A stretch of DNA of 64,000 bases from UBA6019 sp035535055 (GCA_035535055.1 DATLQT010000004.1:29691-93690); one strand, 5' to 3'; counted from the stretch's first letter, positions 1-9,502 are shown. Notes: generated by a model not told the origin, from the sequence alone. A program made the numbers and translations.

Positions 1-2063
1 GCGATGTTGGCTGGAATTTCCTCGTAGTGGTCGAACTCCATATGGAAGGTGGCTCGACCGGACGTCATCGAACGAACCTGGGTTGCGTACCCGAACATCT
101 CGGACAGGGGCACCGCCGAGCGGACCACCTGCGAGGTGCCGCGGCCCTCCATGCCCAGGATTTGTCCGCGGCGCGAGCTGAGGTCGCCGATCACGTCGCC
201 GAGGTACTCCTCCGGCATCACGACCTCGACCTTCATCACCGGCTCCAGCAGGCAGGGGTCGGCCCTGCGCATGGCTTCTTTGATCCCCATCGAGCCGGCG
301 ATGCCGAAGGCCATCTCGCTGGAGTCGACCGGGTGGAACTGGCCGTCGACCAGCTTGACCCGGATGTCGAGCACCGGGTAGCCGGCGACGACACCGGTGC
401 TCAGCGCCGCGGCGATGCCCTTCTGGACGGCGGGGATGTACTCGCGGGGGATCGCACCTTGCTTGATCTTGTCCTCGAAGACGTACCCCTCGCCCCGCTC
501 GCCTGGCTCGACCTCGAGCTCGACGTGGGCGAACTGGCCCTTGCCGCCGGTCTGGCGGACGAAATGACCGACCGCCTTGGCAGGCTTGCGGATCGCCTCC
601 CTGTAGGCGACCTGCGGCTTGCCGACGTTGGCGTCGACGTTGAACTCTCGGATCAGGCGGTCGACGATGATCTCGAGGTGAAGCTCGCCCATCCCGGCGA
701 TGATGTTCTGGCCGGTCTCCTCGTCGGTGTGGACGCGGAAGGTCGGGTCCTCCTCGGAGAGCCGCTGAAGCGCGATACCCATCTTGTCGAGGTCGACCTT
801 GGTCTTCGGCTCGATGGCGACCGAGATCACCGGATCGGAGAACTGGATGTTCTCGAGCAGGATCGGCTTGGTCTCGTCGGCCAGGGTGTCGCCGGTGGTC
901 GTGATCTTTAGCCCGACCCCGGCCGCGATGTCGCCCGGGAAGACCTCTTCGACCTCCTCCCGGCGCATGGCGCTCATGCGCAGGATGCGGCCGATCCGCT
1001 CGCGCTTGCCCGAGGTGACGTTCATGACCGAGGAGCCGGCCTTGAGGCGGCCCGAGTAGACGCGAAAGAAGGTCAGCTTGCCGACGCCCTGGGGGTCCAT
1101 CTGGATCTTGAAGGCGAGCGCGCTGAAGGGCTCGTCTTCATCCGGCTCGCGGACGATGATGTGGCCGTCGCGGGGATCGGTCCCCTCCACCGCCTTAACG
1201 TCCGCGGGCGAGGGCAGGAAGTCGACGACCGCGTCGAGCATCGGCTGGACGCCGCGGTTGCGGAGCGCGGCCCCACAGATCACCGGGACCAGAATCCCGG
1301 CGACCGTCCCCCGCCGAAGCGCGGTCATGATGTCGGCCGCGCTGACCGACTTGCCCTCGTCCTCGAGGTAGTTCTCCATGATCTTGTCGTCAAAGTCGGC
1401 GACCGCCTCGATCAGGTCGTGCCGATGCTGGGCGACCAGCTCTTGCATCTCGGCCGGGATCTCACCTGACTCGGAGGTGGTGCCGAGGTCGTCGGTGTAG
1501 ATGATCGTGCTCATCTTGATCAGGTCGACCATCCCGACGAACCTGTCCTCCGAACCGATCGGGAGCTGGATCGCCACCGCGCGCGCGCCCAGGCGCGTCT
1601 TGATCGAGTCGAGGGCCATATAGAAGTCGGCCCCCATCCGGTCCATCTTGTTGATGAAGGCGATCCGCGGGACGCCATAGCGATCGGCCTGCCGCCAGAC
1701 CGTCTCCGACTGCGGCTCGACGCCGGCCACGGCGTCGAAGACGGCGACCGCGCCGTCGAGGACGCGCAGGCTCCGCTCCACCTCGGCGGTGAAGTCAACG
1801 TGTCCGGGCGTGTCTATGATGTTGATCTCGTGGTCGCGCCACACCGCGTAGGTGGCGGCCGAGGTGATCGTTATCCCCCGCTCGCGCTCCTGGACCATCC
1901 AGTCGGTCGTGGCAGCGCCCTCGTGGACCTCACCCATCTTGTGGATGCGACCCGCGTAGAACAGGATCCGCTCGGTGGTCGTGGTCTTACCGGCATCGAT
2001 GTGCGCCATGATGCCGATGTTCCGCAACCGCTCGAGCGCGACCTGCCGGTCGCTGGTCTTCAT
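1..2063 (-). CDS. fusA: Elongation factor G, C-terminus cut by window edge
   Basis: EF-G is the ribosomal translocase GTPase. Translating the minus strand from the ATG at 2061-2063 gives 687 codons, open to the window edge. The G1 motif AHIDAGKTTTTERI is near residue 20, followed by DTPGHVDF and NKMDRMGADF. Domain IV and V motifs follow (GGKGQFAHV, PVDSSEMAF, RRGQILGME, MTSGRATFHMEF). The last residues seen are EEIPANI, so only about ten residues are missing. It is the last gene seen of the rpsL-rpsG-fusA operon, 39 bp after rpsG. A perfect AGGAGG lies about 25 nt before this ATG, further than usual. An in-frame GTG two codons upstream is an alternative start. Confidence 0.97.
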   Translation of the reverse strand, partial: MKTSDRQVALERLRNIGIMAHIDAGKTTTTERILFYAGRIHKMGEVHEGAATTDWMVQERERGITITSAATYAVWRDHEINIIDTPGHVDFTAEVERSLRVLDGAVAVFDAVAGVEPQSETVWRQADRYGVPRIAFINKMDRMGADFYMALDSIKTRLGARAVAIQLPIGSEDRFVGMVDLIKMSTIIYTDDLGTTSESGEIPAEMQELVAQHRHDLIEAVADFDDKIMENYLEDEGKSVSAADIMTALRRGTVAGILVPVICGAALRNRGVQPMLDAVVDFLPSPADVKAVEGTDPRDGHIIVREPDEDEPFSALAFKIQMDPQGVGKLTFFRVYSGRLKAGSSVMNVTSGKRERIGRILRMSAMRREEVEEVFPGDIAAGVGLKITTTGDTLADETKPILLENIQFSDPVISVAIEPKTKVDLDKMGIALQRLSEEDPTFRVHTDEETGQNIIAGMGELHLEIIVDRLIREFNVDANVGKPQVAYREAIRKPAKAVGHFVRQTGGKGQFAHVELEVEPGERGEGYVFEDKIKQGAIPREYIPAVQKGIAAALSTGVVAGYPVLDIRVKLVDGQFHPVDSSEMAFGIAGSMGIKEAMRRADPCLLEPVMKVEVVMPEEYLGDVIGDLSSRRGQILGMEGRGTSQVVRSAVPLSEMFGYATQVRSMTSGRATFHMEFDHYEEIPANI

Positions 2064-2102
2064 CGCCACTGCTGAGATTTCCGAATTCCTCCTGACTGTT
2101 TC

Positions 2103-2573
2103 CTAGTACCTGAAATGGCTGAAAGCCTTGTTGGACTCAGCCATCCGATGGGTCTCTTCCTTCCGCTTGACGGCCGCGCCGACACCGTTGGAGGCGTCAA
2201 GCAGCTCGAACGCGAGCTTCTCAGCCATAGATTTCCCACTTCGCTGCCGCGCGAAACGGATCAGCCAGCGGCGGGCGAGCGCCAGCCGGCGCTCGGGCCG
2301 GATCTCGATCGGGACCTGGTAGGTGGCGCCGCCGACCCGCCGGGGCTTCACCTCGAGCTGGGGCGTGGCGTTGCGGATCGCGAGGTCGAAGACCTCCAGC
2401 GGCTCCTTGCGGGCCTGCTTGGCGGCGCGCGAAAGGGCGTCGTAGACGATGCCCTCGGCGACCGAGCGCTTCCCAGCCTTCATCAGGATGTTGACGAACT
2501 TCGCCACCGCCTCCGAGTTGTAGATCGGGTCGGGCGCGATGCGACGCTTGTCAGGACGGTTGCGGCGGGGCAA
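2103..2573 (-). CDS. rpsG: 30S ribosomal protein S7
   Basis: S7 nucleates assembly of the 30S head and contacts the 3' domain of 16S rRNA. The 156-residue product has the usual family length and motifs: MPRRNRPDKRRIAPDP at the start, KFVNILMKAGKRSVAEGIVY, and VGGATYQVPIEIRPERR. The start is TTG at 2571-2573, directly abutting the TAG stop of rpsL (TAG-TTG, no spacer), which implies translational coupling with S12. Confidence 0.97.
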   Translation of the reverse strand: MPRRNRPDKRRIAPDPIYNSEAVAKFVNILMKAGKRSVAEGIVYDALSRAAKQARKEPLEVFDLAIRNATPQLEVKPRRVGGATYQVPIEIRPERRLALARRWLIRFARQRSGKSMAEKLAFELLDASNGVGAAVKRKEETHRMAESNKAFSHFRY

Positions 2574-2966
2574 CTATTTGCCCTTGGCCGCGCCGGCTTT
2601 TTCGCGCTTGGCGCCGTAGCGGGAGCGTCCCTGCTTGCGGTTGCGCACGCCGGAGGTGTCGAGGGTGCCCCGGATGATGTGATAGCGCACGCCGGGGAGG
2701 TCCTTGACGCGGCCGCCCCGGATCAGCACCACCGAGTGCTCCTGGAGGTTGTGGCCGACGCCCGGGATATAGGCGGTGACCTCGATGCCGGTCGTCAGGC
2801 GGACCCGGGCCACCTTGCGGAGGGCCGAGTTCGGCTTCTTCGGAGTGGTGGTGTAGACGCGCACGCAGACTCCCCGACGCTGAGGCGACTCTTTCAGAGC
2901 CGGCGCCTTGGACTTCTTGACGAGCTTTTTACGGCCGATCCGAATCAGCTGCTGAATCGTGGGCAA
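2574..2966 (-). CDS. rpsL: 30S ribosomal protein S12
   Basis: S12 is the decoding-centre protein of the 30S subunit. I start it at TTG 2964-2966, giving 130 residues beginning MPTIQQLIRIGRKK, which matches the family N-terminus. A GGAG at 2974-2977 lies 7 nt upstream and decides this start; the longer open frame to 3023 is not needed. Motifs include TTTPKKPNSALRKVARVRL, with the conserved lysine that is a streptomycin-resistance site, and PGVGHNLQEHSVVLIRGGRV. It is the first gene of the str operon, behind a consensus -10 element at 3030-3035. Confidence 0.96.
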   Translation of the reverse strand: MPTIQQLIRIGRKKLVKKSKAPALKESPQRRGVCVRVYTTTPKKPNSALRKVARVRLTTGIEVTAYIPGVGHNLQEHSVVLIRGGRVKDLPGVRYHIIRGTLDTSGVRNRKQGRSRYGAKREKAGAAKGK

Positions 2967-3029
2967 AGAGACACTCCGAATTGGGAAACGGACCCCAGCA
3001 AGCAACGGCCGGCTGGGCGACAAACGAGG

Positions 3030-3035
3030 ATTATA
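3030..3035 (-). promoter_or_regulatory. -10 element of the rpsL-rpsG-fusA promoter
   Basis: On the minus strand the sequence reads TGTATAATCC. The TATAAT is a perfect sigma-70-type -10 box preceded directly by TG. No good -35 hexamer lies 16-18 nt upstream. A start near 3022 would give a leader of about 55 nt before rpsL. It separates the str operon from the binding-protein gene upstream. Confidence 0.6.
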
Positions 3036-3078
3036 CAGCCGGGCGAGGAGCCGCGGGCCCGCCTTGCGCCGATCGACG

Positions 3079-4695
3079 TCAGTGGGCGCTGATCACGATG
3101 TCCGCCGCGTAGAGGTCGCCGGGCCAGTCGTCGAGGGCGGTGTAGGTGACTCCCTGGACGTATGGCTGCTTGAGGTTCCAGCCCAGCGGCTGGTAGAGGA
3201 AGGCCACCGGGGCCTCACCGGCCATTAGCTGCTGGGCCTGGGCATAGAGCTGGAGCCGCCGGGTGGGGTCGGAGGACGCATCGGCCTCGCCGACGAGGTG
3301 GTCATAGGCGGGGTTGGAGTAACGGCTCCATTGGGAGAAGTCCTCGGTTCGGTAGATGTCCAGGAAGTCCTGCGCATCGGCATAATCGGCCAGCCAGCCG
3401 GCCGGAGCCTGGAACTGGAACCTGCCTGTCTGCAGGGTGGTGGTGACGTCCGGGCTCGGGTGCACGTCGAGGGCGATGTCGACCCCCAGGTTCTGCTTGA
3501 GCTGGCCGGCGATGAACCCGGCGAGGGCGCGGTCGGCCGGGAGGTCGCGGACCAGCAGCTTGATCCCTTGCAGCGCCACCGGCGAAACCCCGGAGGAGGC
3601 AAGCGTCGCGCGGGCGGTGGCCGGGTCGAAGCGCTGGGCGGCGAGGTCGGCCCGGTAGTCACGGAGTCCCTTGGGCACCGGTCCGACGCTTGCCAGGGCC
3701 GGCTCGGCGAGTTGCGCGAGGAGCTGGCCGCGGTCGATGGCCTGGGCGAAGGCCAGCCGCACGCCGGCGTTGTCGAAGGGGGCCGAGTGCACGTTGAACT
3801 GAGCGAAGACCTCGCCCAGTTCGGGAACCTGCACCAGCTGCTGGGCGAGGGCGCCGTCCCTACTGACGTCGGGCTCGGAGGCGGTGGCGACGGTGGTGAT
3901 CTCCTCCGAGCCGCCCCGATACCGGTTGAGGTCGGCGGCCGGGTCCCCCTGGGGAACGAGCACGATCTCGTCCAGGTGGGGGCGGCCCGCCCAGTAGTGG
4001 CTGTTCGCCGTCAGGACGATCTTGTCCGCGGCCGCCGACTCGAGCTGGAAGGGGCCATTGCCGGGACCGGGGCGACCCGGCGTCACGTCCGCGCGCGCGG
4101 GCGCCAGGGCGGGCACGGCCGCGATCCACTTGAAGGCGAAGGACGGGTGGTCTAGGGTGACCACGAAGGTGTGGTCGTCGGGCGCCTGGAGGCCGAGCTG
4201 GTCGAGAAAGGCGGGGATCTTGCCGGCGTCGCTGGTCGGATCGAGGCTGTCGTAGCCGGCGGCGTTCTTCACGGTGCCCGCGAGGAGCTCGGCGACGGGA
4301 CTGTTGACCCGGGGGTCGAGGACCCGCCGCCAGCCAGCCAGGAAGTCCTGGGCGCGGACCGGGACACCGTCGCTCCAGGTCCCCCGGGGCTGGAGGTGGA
4401 AGGTGTAGGTGAGGCCATCGGGCGAAACCTCATAACTGGCGGCGGCGGCCGGCTGAACATCGGTAAGGGTTGGGTTGGGCTTGAGCAAAGCCTCGAACGC
4501 CGTCCTCGCCACGCCGGAGTCGTAGGGCGGCGTCAGCGCCGGGTCGGTGCTCGCCGGCAGCGCGGGCACCGCCACGCGAAGGACCTGGCTCGGCTTCACC
4601 GTGGCTGGCAGGATCTGGGAGGGCTTGCTGAGCTGGCAGGCGGTGAAGCCGAAGAGAGCGGCCACGGCCCCCGCCAGCAACCTGCGGGAGGGCAT
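3079..4695 (-). CDS. Family 5 extracellular solute-binding lipoprotein (peptide ABC transporter)
   Basis: The 538-residue protein is a lipid-anchored OppA/DppA-type peptide-binding protein acting outside the membrane. The N-terminus is a lipoprotein signal with lipobox FTAC (Cys at residue 20). Family features include FEALLKPNPTLTDVQPAAA, the LTYTFHL..GTWSDGVPVRAQDF segment and a late DRGQLLAQL..ALASVGPVPKG region. The start is ATG 4693-4695, with AAGG about 9 nt upstream. It lies 6 bp behind mntP on the same strand, so the two are probably co-transcribed. A second binding protein of this family is at 9569-11410 and a wrecked third at 11606-12013. The ligand cannot be told from sequence. Confidence 0.9.
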   Translation of the reverse strand: MPSRRLLAGAVAALFGFTACQLSKPSQILPATVKPSQVLRVAVPALPASTDPALTPPYDSGVARTAFEALLKPNPTLTDVQPAAAASYEVSPDGLTYTFHLQPRGTWSDGVPVRAQDFLAGWRRVLDPRVNSPVAELLAGTVKNAAGYDSLDPTSDAGKIPAFLDQLGLQAPDDHTFVVTLDHPSFAFKWIAAVPALAPARADVTPGRPGPGNGPFQLESAAADKIVLTANSHYWAGRPHLDEIVLVPQGDPAADLNRYRGGSEEITTVATASEPDVSRDGALAQQLVQVPELGEVFAQFNVHSAPFDNAGVRLAFAQAIDRGQLLAQLAEPALASVGPVPKGLRDYRADLAAQRFDPATARATLASSGVSPVALQGIKLLVRDLPADRALAGFIAGQLKQNLGVDIALDVHPSPDVTTTLQTGRFQFQAPAGWLADYADAQDFLDIYRTEDFSQWSRYSNPAYDHLVGEADASSDPTRRLQLYAQAQQLMAGEAPVAFLYQPLGWNLKQPYVQGVTYTALDDWPGDLYAADIVISAH

Positions 4696-4701
4696 CCAAA
4701 A

Positions 4702-5283
4702 CTACCTTAGGTGAACCGCCAGCAAGAAGGCGGCGAGCAGGAGGAGACTCACCCCGGCCGCCTTTTCGGAGCGCTCGCGGCCCCGCTCGCTGATCCGGGA
4801 GCCGAGGCGGAGGCCGAGCTGACTGGCCACCAGCGCCTGGATGCCGATCAGGACCAGGGCAGGCACGACGGGTAGGTGGAGCAGGCCGAGGGAGGCGCCC
4901 ATCGCCAGTTCGTCGAGGCTGATCGAAAGCCCCATGCCGGTGGCGGCCAGCCACGTCGCCTGTCCGAGCGACGCCAGCTTGTGCTCCTCGCCAGCGTCAC
5001 CCCCGGGGCGCAGGATCCAGATGCCGAGGCCCGCCAGCATTGCGATCGCGACGTAGTCGGCGCCGTCCCCGATGAAACCGCCGGCGAGCCGGCCCAGGAA
5101 GAGGCCGACGACGGGCATGCCGACCTCGAAGCCCATCATCAACAGGCTGACTCGAAGACGGTCCCTCCCGGCCAGGCCAGCAGCCCCCAGCGCGGCCGAC
5201 ACCGCGAAGGTGTCGAAGCTGAGCGGGAGCAGGATCGCGGCGAGGGTTAGATAGGTGTTAACGGCTGTTATGCTCCAAAACAG
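4702..5283 (-). CDS. mntP: MntP-family manganese efflux pump, non-canonical start
   Basis: MntP exports Mn2+ across the cytoplasmic membrane using six helices in two inverted repeats. Both repeat signatures are present: SFDTFAVSAALG near the N-terminus and SLDELAMGASLG in the second half, each with the acidic residue expected to bind the ion. The length of about 193 residues fits the family (about 185-195). No ATG, GTG or TTG lies in frame where the protein should begin. I place the start at CTG 5281-5283; the nearest upstream GTG would add about 20 residues and overlap the divergent ATPase gene by more than 70 bp. Identity is firm, the start is not. Confidence 0.82.
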   Translation of the reverse strand: MFWSITAVNTYLTLAAILLPLSFDTFAVSAALGAAGLAGRDRLRVSLLMMGFEVGMPVVGLFLGRLAGGFIGDGADYVAIAMLAGLGIWILRPGGDAGEEHKLASLGQATWLAATGMGLSISLDELAMGASLGLLHLPVVPALVLIGIQALVASQLGLRLGSRISERGRERSEKAAGVSLLLLAAFLLAVHLR

Positions 5284-6304
5284 CTTGAGCGTGGACGAGA
5301 TTCTCCGAGTCGAGAGCTTGAGGACGGAGTTTCGCACCGCCGTTGGAGTTGTCCGAGCCGTCGACGGCGTCTCGTTCGAAATCCGCCGCGGGTCCACGAT
5401 GGGCTTGGTCGGCGAGTCGGGCTGCGGCAAGAGCGTCACCGCGCTCAGCATCCTCAAGCTGATCGACTACCCGGGCCGGATCGCAGGAGGCCGGATCCTC
5501 TTCGACGATGTGGACCTGGCCGAGGTGGAGCCGGAGGAGATGCGCAGGATCCGGGGAGCCAAGATCGCGATGATCTTCCAAGAGCCCATGACCTCCCTCA
5601 ACCCGGTGTTCACGATCGGCGACCAGATCGCGGAAACGGTCCAGGTGCACAAGCGGGTCAAGCGCAAGGACGCCTGGGATCGTGCCATCGAGATGCTGAG
5701 GCTGGTCGGCATCCCCTCCCCCGAGCGCCGGGTCCACGACTATCCGCACCACATGTCGGGTGGAATGCGCCAGCGGGCCATGATCGCGATGGCGCTCTCC
5801 TGCGACCCCCAGCTGCTGATCGCCGACGAGCCGACGACCGCGCTCGACGTGACCATCCAGGCCCAGATCCTGGACCTCATGCGCTCACTTCAAGAGCGCC
5901 TCAAGATGTCGATTCTGCTGATCACCCACGACCTGGGAGTCGTCGCCGAAATGTGCGAGGAGGTCGCCGTCATGTATGCCGGCCAGGTGGTTGAGCGGGC
6001 CAAGGTGCGCGACCTCTTCCGGTCTCCCCAGATGCCCTACACAGAGGGCCTTCTGAACTCGATCCCCCGACTGGGAATGACGCAGGACGAACGCCTTGCG
6101 GTGATTGAGGGGACGGTGCCCAACCCTCTCCGCTGGCCCGCCGGCTGCCGCTTTGCGCCCCGCTGCCGCTACCGATTCGACAAATGCGACCAGCCGCCTC
6201 CACTGTTCCCAGTCGACCACCAGATCGCGCGCTGCTGGCTGGTCGAGAAGGGGCGCCGGCCGGTGCACGTGACGGGCGCGGCGGCAGCCGAGGGCAGTGC
6301 TTGA
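5270..6304 (+). CDS. dppD: Oligopeptide/dipeptide ABC transporter ATPase (DppD/OppD type)
   Basis: One of two ATPases that energise a peptide importer. Walker A is GESGCGKSVT, the signature is MSGGMRQRAM, and Walker B is LLIADEPTTALD followed by the H-loop ITHDLGVVAE. The C-terminal oligo_HPY extension has the cysteine set CRFAPRC...KC...ARC typical of OppD/DppD, which may hold an Fe-S cluster. I use ATG 5270; GTG 5255, TTG 5285 and GTG 5291 are alternatives, and no strong ribosome-binding site decides. The 5' end overlaps the divergent mntP. The stop overlaps the TTG of the next ATPase. It converges on the permease genes rather than joining them. Confidence 0.93.
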   Translation: MLQNSLSVDEILRVESLRTEFRTAVGVVRAVDGVSFEIRRGSTMGLVGESGCGKSVTALSILKLIDYPGRIAGGRILFDDVDLAEVEPEEMRRIRGAKIAMIFQEPMTSLNPVFTIGDQIAETVQVHKRVKRKDAWDRAIEMLRLVGIPSPERRVHDYPHHMSGGMRQRAMIAMALSCDPQLLIADEPTTALDVTIQAQILDLMRSLQERLKMSILLITHDLGVVAEMCEEVAVMYAGQVVERAKVRDLFRSPQMPYTEGLLNSIPRLGMTQDERLAVIEGTVPNPLRWPAGCRFAPRCRYRFDKCDQPPPLFPVDHQIARCWLVEKGRRPVHVTGAAAAEGSA

Positions 6305-7470
6305 CGGCCGATAGAACCGACCTTCCAGCGCCAGAGGACAAGGTGGCCGCGCACCCCGCCGCCTCGGCAGGACCCGCATCCGCCGGCGTGGGCACGGGCC
6401 CGATCCTCAAGATCACCGGGCTCACCGAGTACTTTCCCGTCCGCCGCGGCTTCCTGCAGCGAGTCGTCGGCTACATCAAGGCAGTCGACGGGGTGAACCT
6501 GGAGGTCAGGCGCGGCGAGACCCTCGGCCTGGTGGGGGAGTCTGGCTGCGGCAAGTCGACCCTCGGCCGCGCAATCCTCCGCCTCGTCGAGCCGACCTCG
6601 GGGACGATCACGTTCGATGGCATCGACTTCACAAAGGTCCCCAGGCGGGAGCTAAAGCCTTACCGGAAGCGGATGCAGATGGTCTTCCAGGACCCGGTTG
6701 GGTCCCTGAATCCCAGGATGGCGGTGGGCGACATCATCGGCGAGGCGCTGCTCGTGCACGGGATACGCTCCCGGCAGCGGCGCGAGCAGGCCGTGACGGA
6801 AATCCTGGAGCGGGTCGGCCTGCGAGCCGAGTACGCCAATCGCTACCCGCACGAGTTCTCCGGCGGCCAGCGCCAGCGCATCGGCATCGCCAGGGCGCTG
6901 ATCCTGCGGCCCGAGCTGGTCATCGCCGACGAACCCGTTTCCGCGCTCGACGTCTCGATCCAGTCGCAGGTGCTGAACCTACTGGTCGACCTGAAACGCG
7001 AGTTCGGTCTGACCTACGTTTTCATTGCCCACAACCTGGCCGTGGTCGCCTACATATCGGACCGTATCGCCGTCATGTACCTCGGAAAGATCGTTGAGCT
7101 GGCGGAGTCCAAGCAGCTGTACGACAACCCGCTCCACCCCTACACCCAGGCGCTGCTGTCGGCGATCCCGATGCCGGATCCCGAGCATGTCCGCCGGCAG
7201 ATCCCGGTCTCGGGGGACGTGCCCAGCCCGTTCAATCCCCCGTCAGGCTGCCACTTTCGAACTCGATGCCCGTTGGCAAAGGCCCTCGGTACGCAGGACG
7301 GCATCTGCGCCGAGATCGAACCGCCGCTGAAGATGGAAGCGAACGGCCACCTGGTCGCCTGCCATTTCGCACGCTCCGACAAGGCGACCGAGAAGTCGAT
7401 CGAGGAGAGCCCAGCGGTCATCACCTACGACGAGGCGGAGGAGTCCGGGACGGCACCGCCTAGAACCTAA
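6301..7470 (+). CDS. dppF: Oligopeptide/dipeptide ABC transporter ATPase (DppF/OppF type)
   Basis: Partner ATPase of the upstream gene. Walker A is GESGCGKSTL, the signature is FSGGQRQRIGIARAL, Walker B is LVIADEPVSALD, and the D-/H-loop region is VFIAHNLAVVAY. The C-terminal oligo_HPY domain carries CHFRTRC...GICAEI...ACHF. The chosen start is TTG 6301, overlapping the TGA of dppD, with GAGGG 7 nt upstream; GTG at 6343 is possible. A poorly conserved leader of about 35 residues precedes the ATPase core (ILKITGLTEYFPV). The gene ends 23 bp from the convergent permease stop at 7494, and I see no clear terminator between them. Confidence 0.93.
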   Translation: MTADRTDLPAPEDKVAAHPAASAGPASAGVGTGPILKITGLTEYFPVRRGFLQRVVGYIKAVDGVNLEVRRGETLGLVGESGCGKSTLGRAILRLVEPTSGTITFDGIDFTKVPRRELKPYRKRMQMVFQDPVGSLNPRMAVGDIIGEALLVHGIRSRQRREQAVTEILERVGLRAEYANRYPHEFSGGQRQRIGIARALILRPELVIADEPVSALDVSIQSQVLNLLVDLKREFGLTYVFIAHNLAVVAYISDRIAVMYLGKIVELAESKQLYDNPLHPYTQALLSAIPMPDPEHVRRQIPVSGDVPSPFNPPSGCHFRTRCPLAKALGTQDGICAEIEPPLKMEANGHLVACHFARSDKATEKSIEESPAVITYDEAEESGTAPPRT

Positions 7471-7493
7471 GCAGGCCACCTCTGTCGTGCTGC

Positions 7494-8435
7494 TCAGCCG
7501 AGGTTGACAATCTTGGGGTCGAGCGCGTCGCGGAGACCGTCGCCGATAAAGTTGATGCAGAGCACGGTGACCACCACGGCGAGGCCGGGAAAGGTGATCC
7601 ACCACCAGTTGCCCTCGATCATCACGCCCTGGGCGCCGGTCAGGGTCGAGCCCCAGGAGTAACTCGGCGGCTGCACGCCGAAGCCGAGGAAGCTGATGAA
7701 GGCCTCGAGCACTATGTTCAGCGCGATGCCGAGGGTGAAGGAGACCACGATCGGGCCAATCGCATTCGGCACCAGGTGTCGGAAGATGATCCGGTAGGCG
7801 GGGACCCCGAGCGCCCGGGCGGCCTCGGTGAACTGCATCTCGCGCAGCGACAGGAAGGAGCTGCGGACGATACGGGCGACGCTCGGCCAGCTGAGCAGGC
7901 CGAAGACGATCGCGATGTAAAAGGGATTGTCCTGGGCGAAGATCCGCGCCGCGAGGGGGATGATGAGTAGCGCCGGGATCGTCAGCAGCACGTCGGTCGC
8001 GCGCATCAAGATGGTGTCGATGAACTTGCCGAAATAACCGGCGGTGGCTCCGATCGTGATCCCGAGGAAAGCGGCGAGGATCATCGAGCCGATGCCGATC
8101 AAAAGCGACAGGCGGCCGCCGTAGAGGATCAGGCTGAAGATGTCGTGGCCGTTGTAGGAGTCGGTCCCGAAGATGTGCTTCAAGGACGGTCCCTGGCGTG
8201 CGTCGGCGAGGGTGTACTGATCAGGAGCCTGTATGAAGTTCGGAGCGATGAGGTGCCAGACCGGGGCTCCGTAGCAGGCGATGATGATGATCAGCAGGAC
8301 CAGGGCGGCCCACCTGGCGGTGGGGTGGCGCATGAAGCGGTGGTAGGTGATCTCGCGGAAGCTGAACTGCTTCTCCGCGATCTCGATGTCCTCGCCCCGG
8401 TCGGGGAGCTCTTGCACCGGGCGGACGTCAAGCAT
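7494..8435 (-). CDS. dppC: Peptide ABC transporter permease (DppC/OppC type)
   Basis: Inner-membrane channel subunit of about 313 residues. A cytoplasmic N-terminus of about 45 residues precedes the first helix (WAALVLLIIIIACYG). The cytoplasmic EAA loop that docks the ATPase is EAARALGVPAYRIIFRHLVPNA. The start is ATG 8433-8435, which overlaps the end of the upstream permease by 8 bp (ATGCTTGA), so the pair is translationally coupled. The C-terminus FIGDGLRDALDPK is typical of DppC. It needs the two ATPases encoded convergently at 5270-7470. Confidence 0.94.
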   Translation of the reverse strand: MLDVRPVQELPDRGEDIEIAEKQFSFREITYHRFMRHPTARWAALVLLIIIIACYGAPVWHLIAPNFIQAPDQYTLADARQGPSLKHIFGTDSYNGHDIFSLILYGGRLSLLIGIGSMILAAFLGITIGATAGYFGKFIDTILMRATDVLLTIPALLIIPLAARIFAQDNPFYIAIVFGLLSWPSVARIVRSSFLSLREMQFTEAARALGVPAYRIIFRHLVPNAIGPIVVSFTLGIALNIVLEAFISFLGFGVQPPSYSWGSTLTGAQGVMIEGNWWWITFPGLAVVVTVLCINFIGDGLRDALDPKIVNLG

Positions 8436-9435
8436 AGGAAATCCTCGGATCCACAATCGCGTAGGCGACGTCAGCCAGGAAGTTGAAGGACACGACCAAG
8501 ATCGCCGACACGAACAGGATCCCCATCAGCAGTGGGTAGTCGAACTGGCTGAGGGCCTGGAAGAAAAGCTGCCCCATGCCGGGCCAGCTGAAGATCGCCT
8601 CGGTGACGACCGCGCCGGAGAAGAGGCCGGGCAGGGTGAGGGCGATGTTGGTGATGACCGGGAGGAGGGCGTTGCGAAGGGCGTGCTTGAGGATCACCGC
8701 ACGCTCCCCGAGGCCCTTTGCTCGGGCGGTGCGGACGAAGTCCTGATGGATCGCATCAAGCATCGATGAGCGCATGAACCGCGAATCGCCGGCGATGCCC
8801 ACGATTGCGATGGTCAGCGCGGGCAGGACGACGTGGCGGCCGATGTCGAGCAATCCATCCACCCGGTGCTGCGCGAACCAGACGTTGTAGTCGGAGGTCA
8901 GGAAGGGCGCGCCGGTGGTGCGGATGTCGATGATCCCGGCGACCGGGAAGATCGGGATCTGGACCGCGAAGATCAGCAGCAGCATCAGTCCGAGCCAGAA
9001 GGTGGGCATCGAGTAGCCGACGTAGCTGAAAAAGGTCACCGCCTGGTCGAAGAGTGAGTAGCGCCGGAGGGCGGCCAGAAGGCCGGCCGGGAGCGCGATG
9101 ATCTCCTGGAGGATGTACGCGGTGGTCATCAGGATCAGCGTGGCCGGCAGCTTCTGGAGGATGACCTCCTTCACCGGTCGATTGAGGAAGAACGAGGTCT
9201 GCCAGTCGCCGCTGGCCATCGAGGTGAGCCACTTGAAGTACTGGATGTAGACGGGCTGGTCGAGGCCCCAGCGGTGGATTATGGCCTGCTTGGCGGCCTC
9301 GCTCATGTGCGAGTTGAAGGCGAAGGCAGCCTCGGGGCCGCCCGGCACCAGCTGCATGCCGAAGAAAAGGAGGAACGTGATGATGAACAGGGTGGGGATC
9401 AGCTCGAGGAAGCGACGCGTTGCGTACCCGATCAT
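8428..9435 (-). CDS. dppB: Peptide ABC transporter permease (DppB/OppB type)
   Basis: The second channel subunit, 335 residues, has an N-terminal helix (MIGYATRRFLELIPTLFII) and the family FGMQLVPGGP segment. The EAA loop is RTARAKGLGERAVILKHALRN, and it ends near VDPRISYA, typical of DppB. The ATG start is at 9433-9435. It follows the binding-protein gene at 9569 after 133 bp containing a perfect hairpin with a T-run, so the permeases are probably expressed below the binding protein. Confidence 0.94.
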   Translation of the reverse strand: MIGYATRRFLELIPTLFIITFLLFFGMQLVPGGPEAAFAFNSHMSEAAKQAIIHRWGLDQPVYIQYFKWLTSMASGDWQTSFFLNRPVKEVILQKLPATLILMTTAYILQEIIALPAGLLAALRRYSLFDQAVTFFSYVGYSMPTFWLGLMLLLIFAVQIPIFPVAGIIDIRTTGAPFLTSDYNVWFAQHRVDGLLDIGRHVVLPALTIAIVGIAGDSRFMRSSMLDAIHQDFVRTARAKGLGERAVILKHALRNALLPVITNIALTLPGLFSGAVVTEAIFSWPGMGQLFFQALSQFDYPLLMGILFVSAILVVSFNFLADVAYAIVDPRISYA

Positions 9436-9502
9436 CTGAGGTCCAAAACGTACCTCAATCCAAGTAAGAGCTCAACTTTCACCTTGCGCGACCCCGGCAG
9501 GC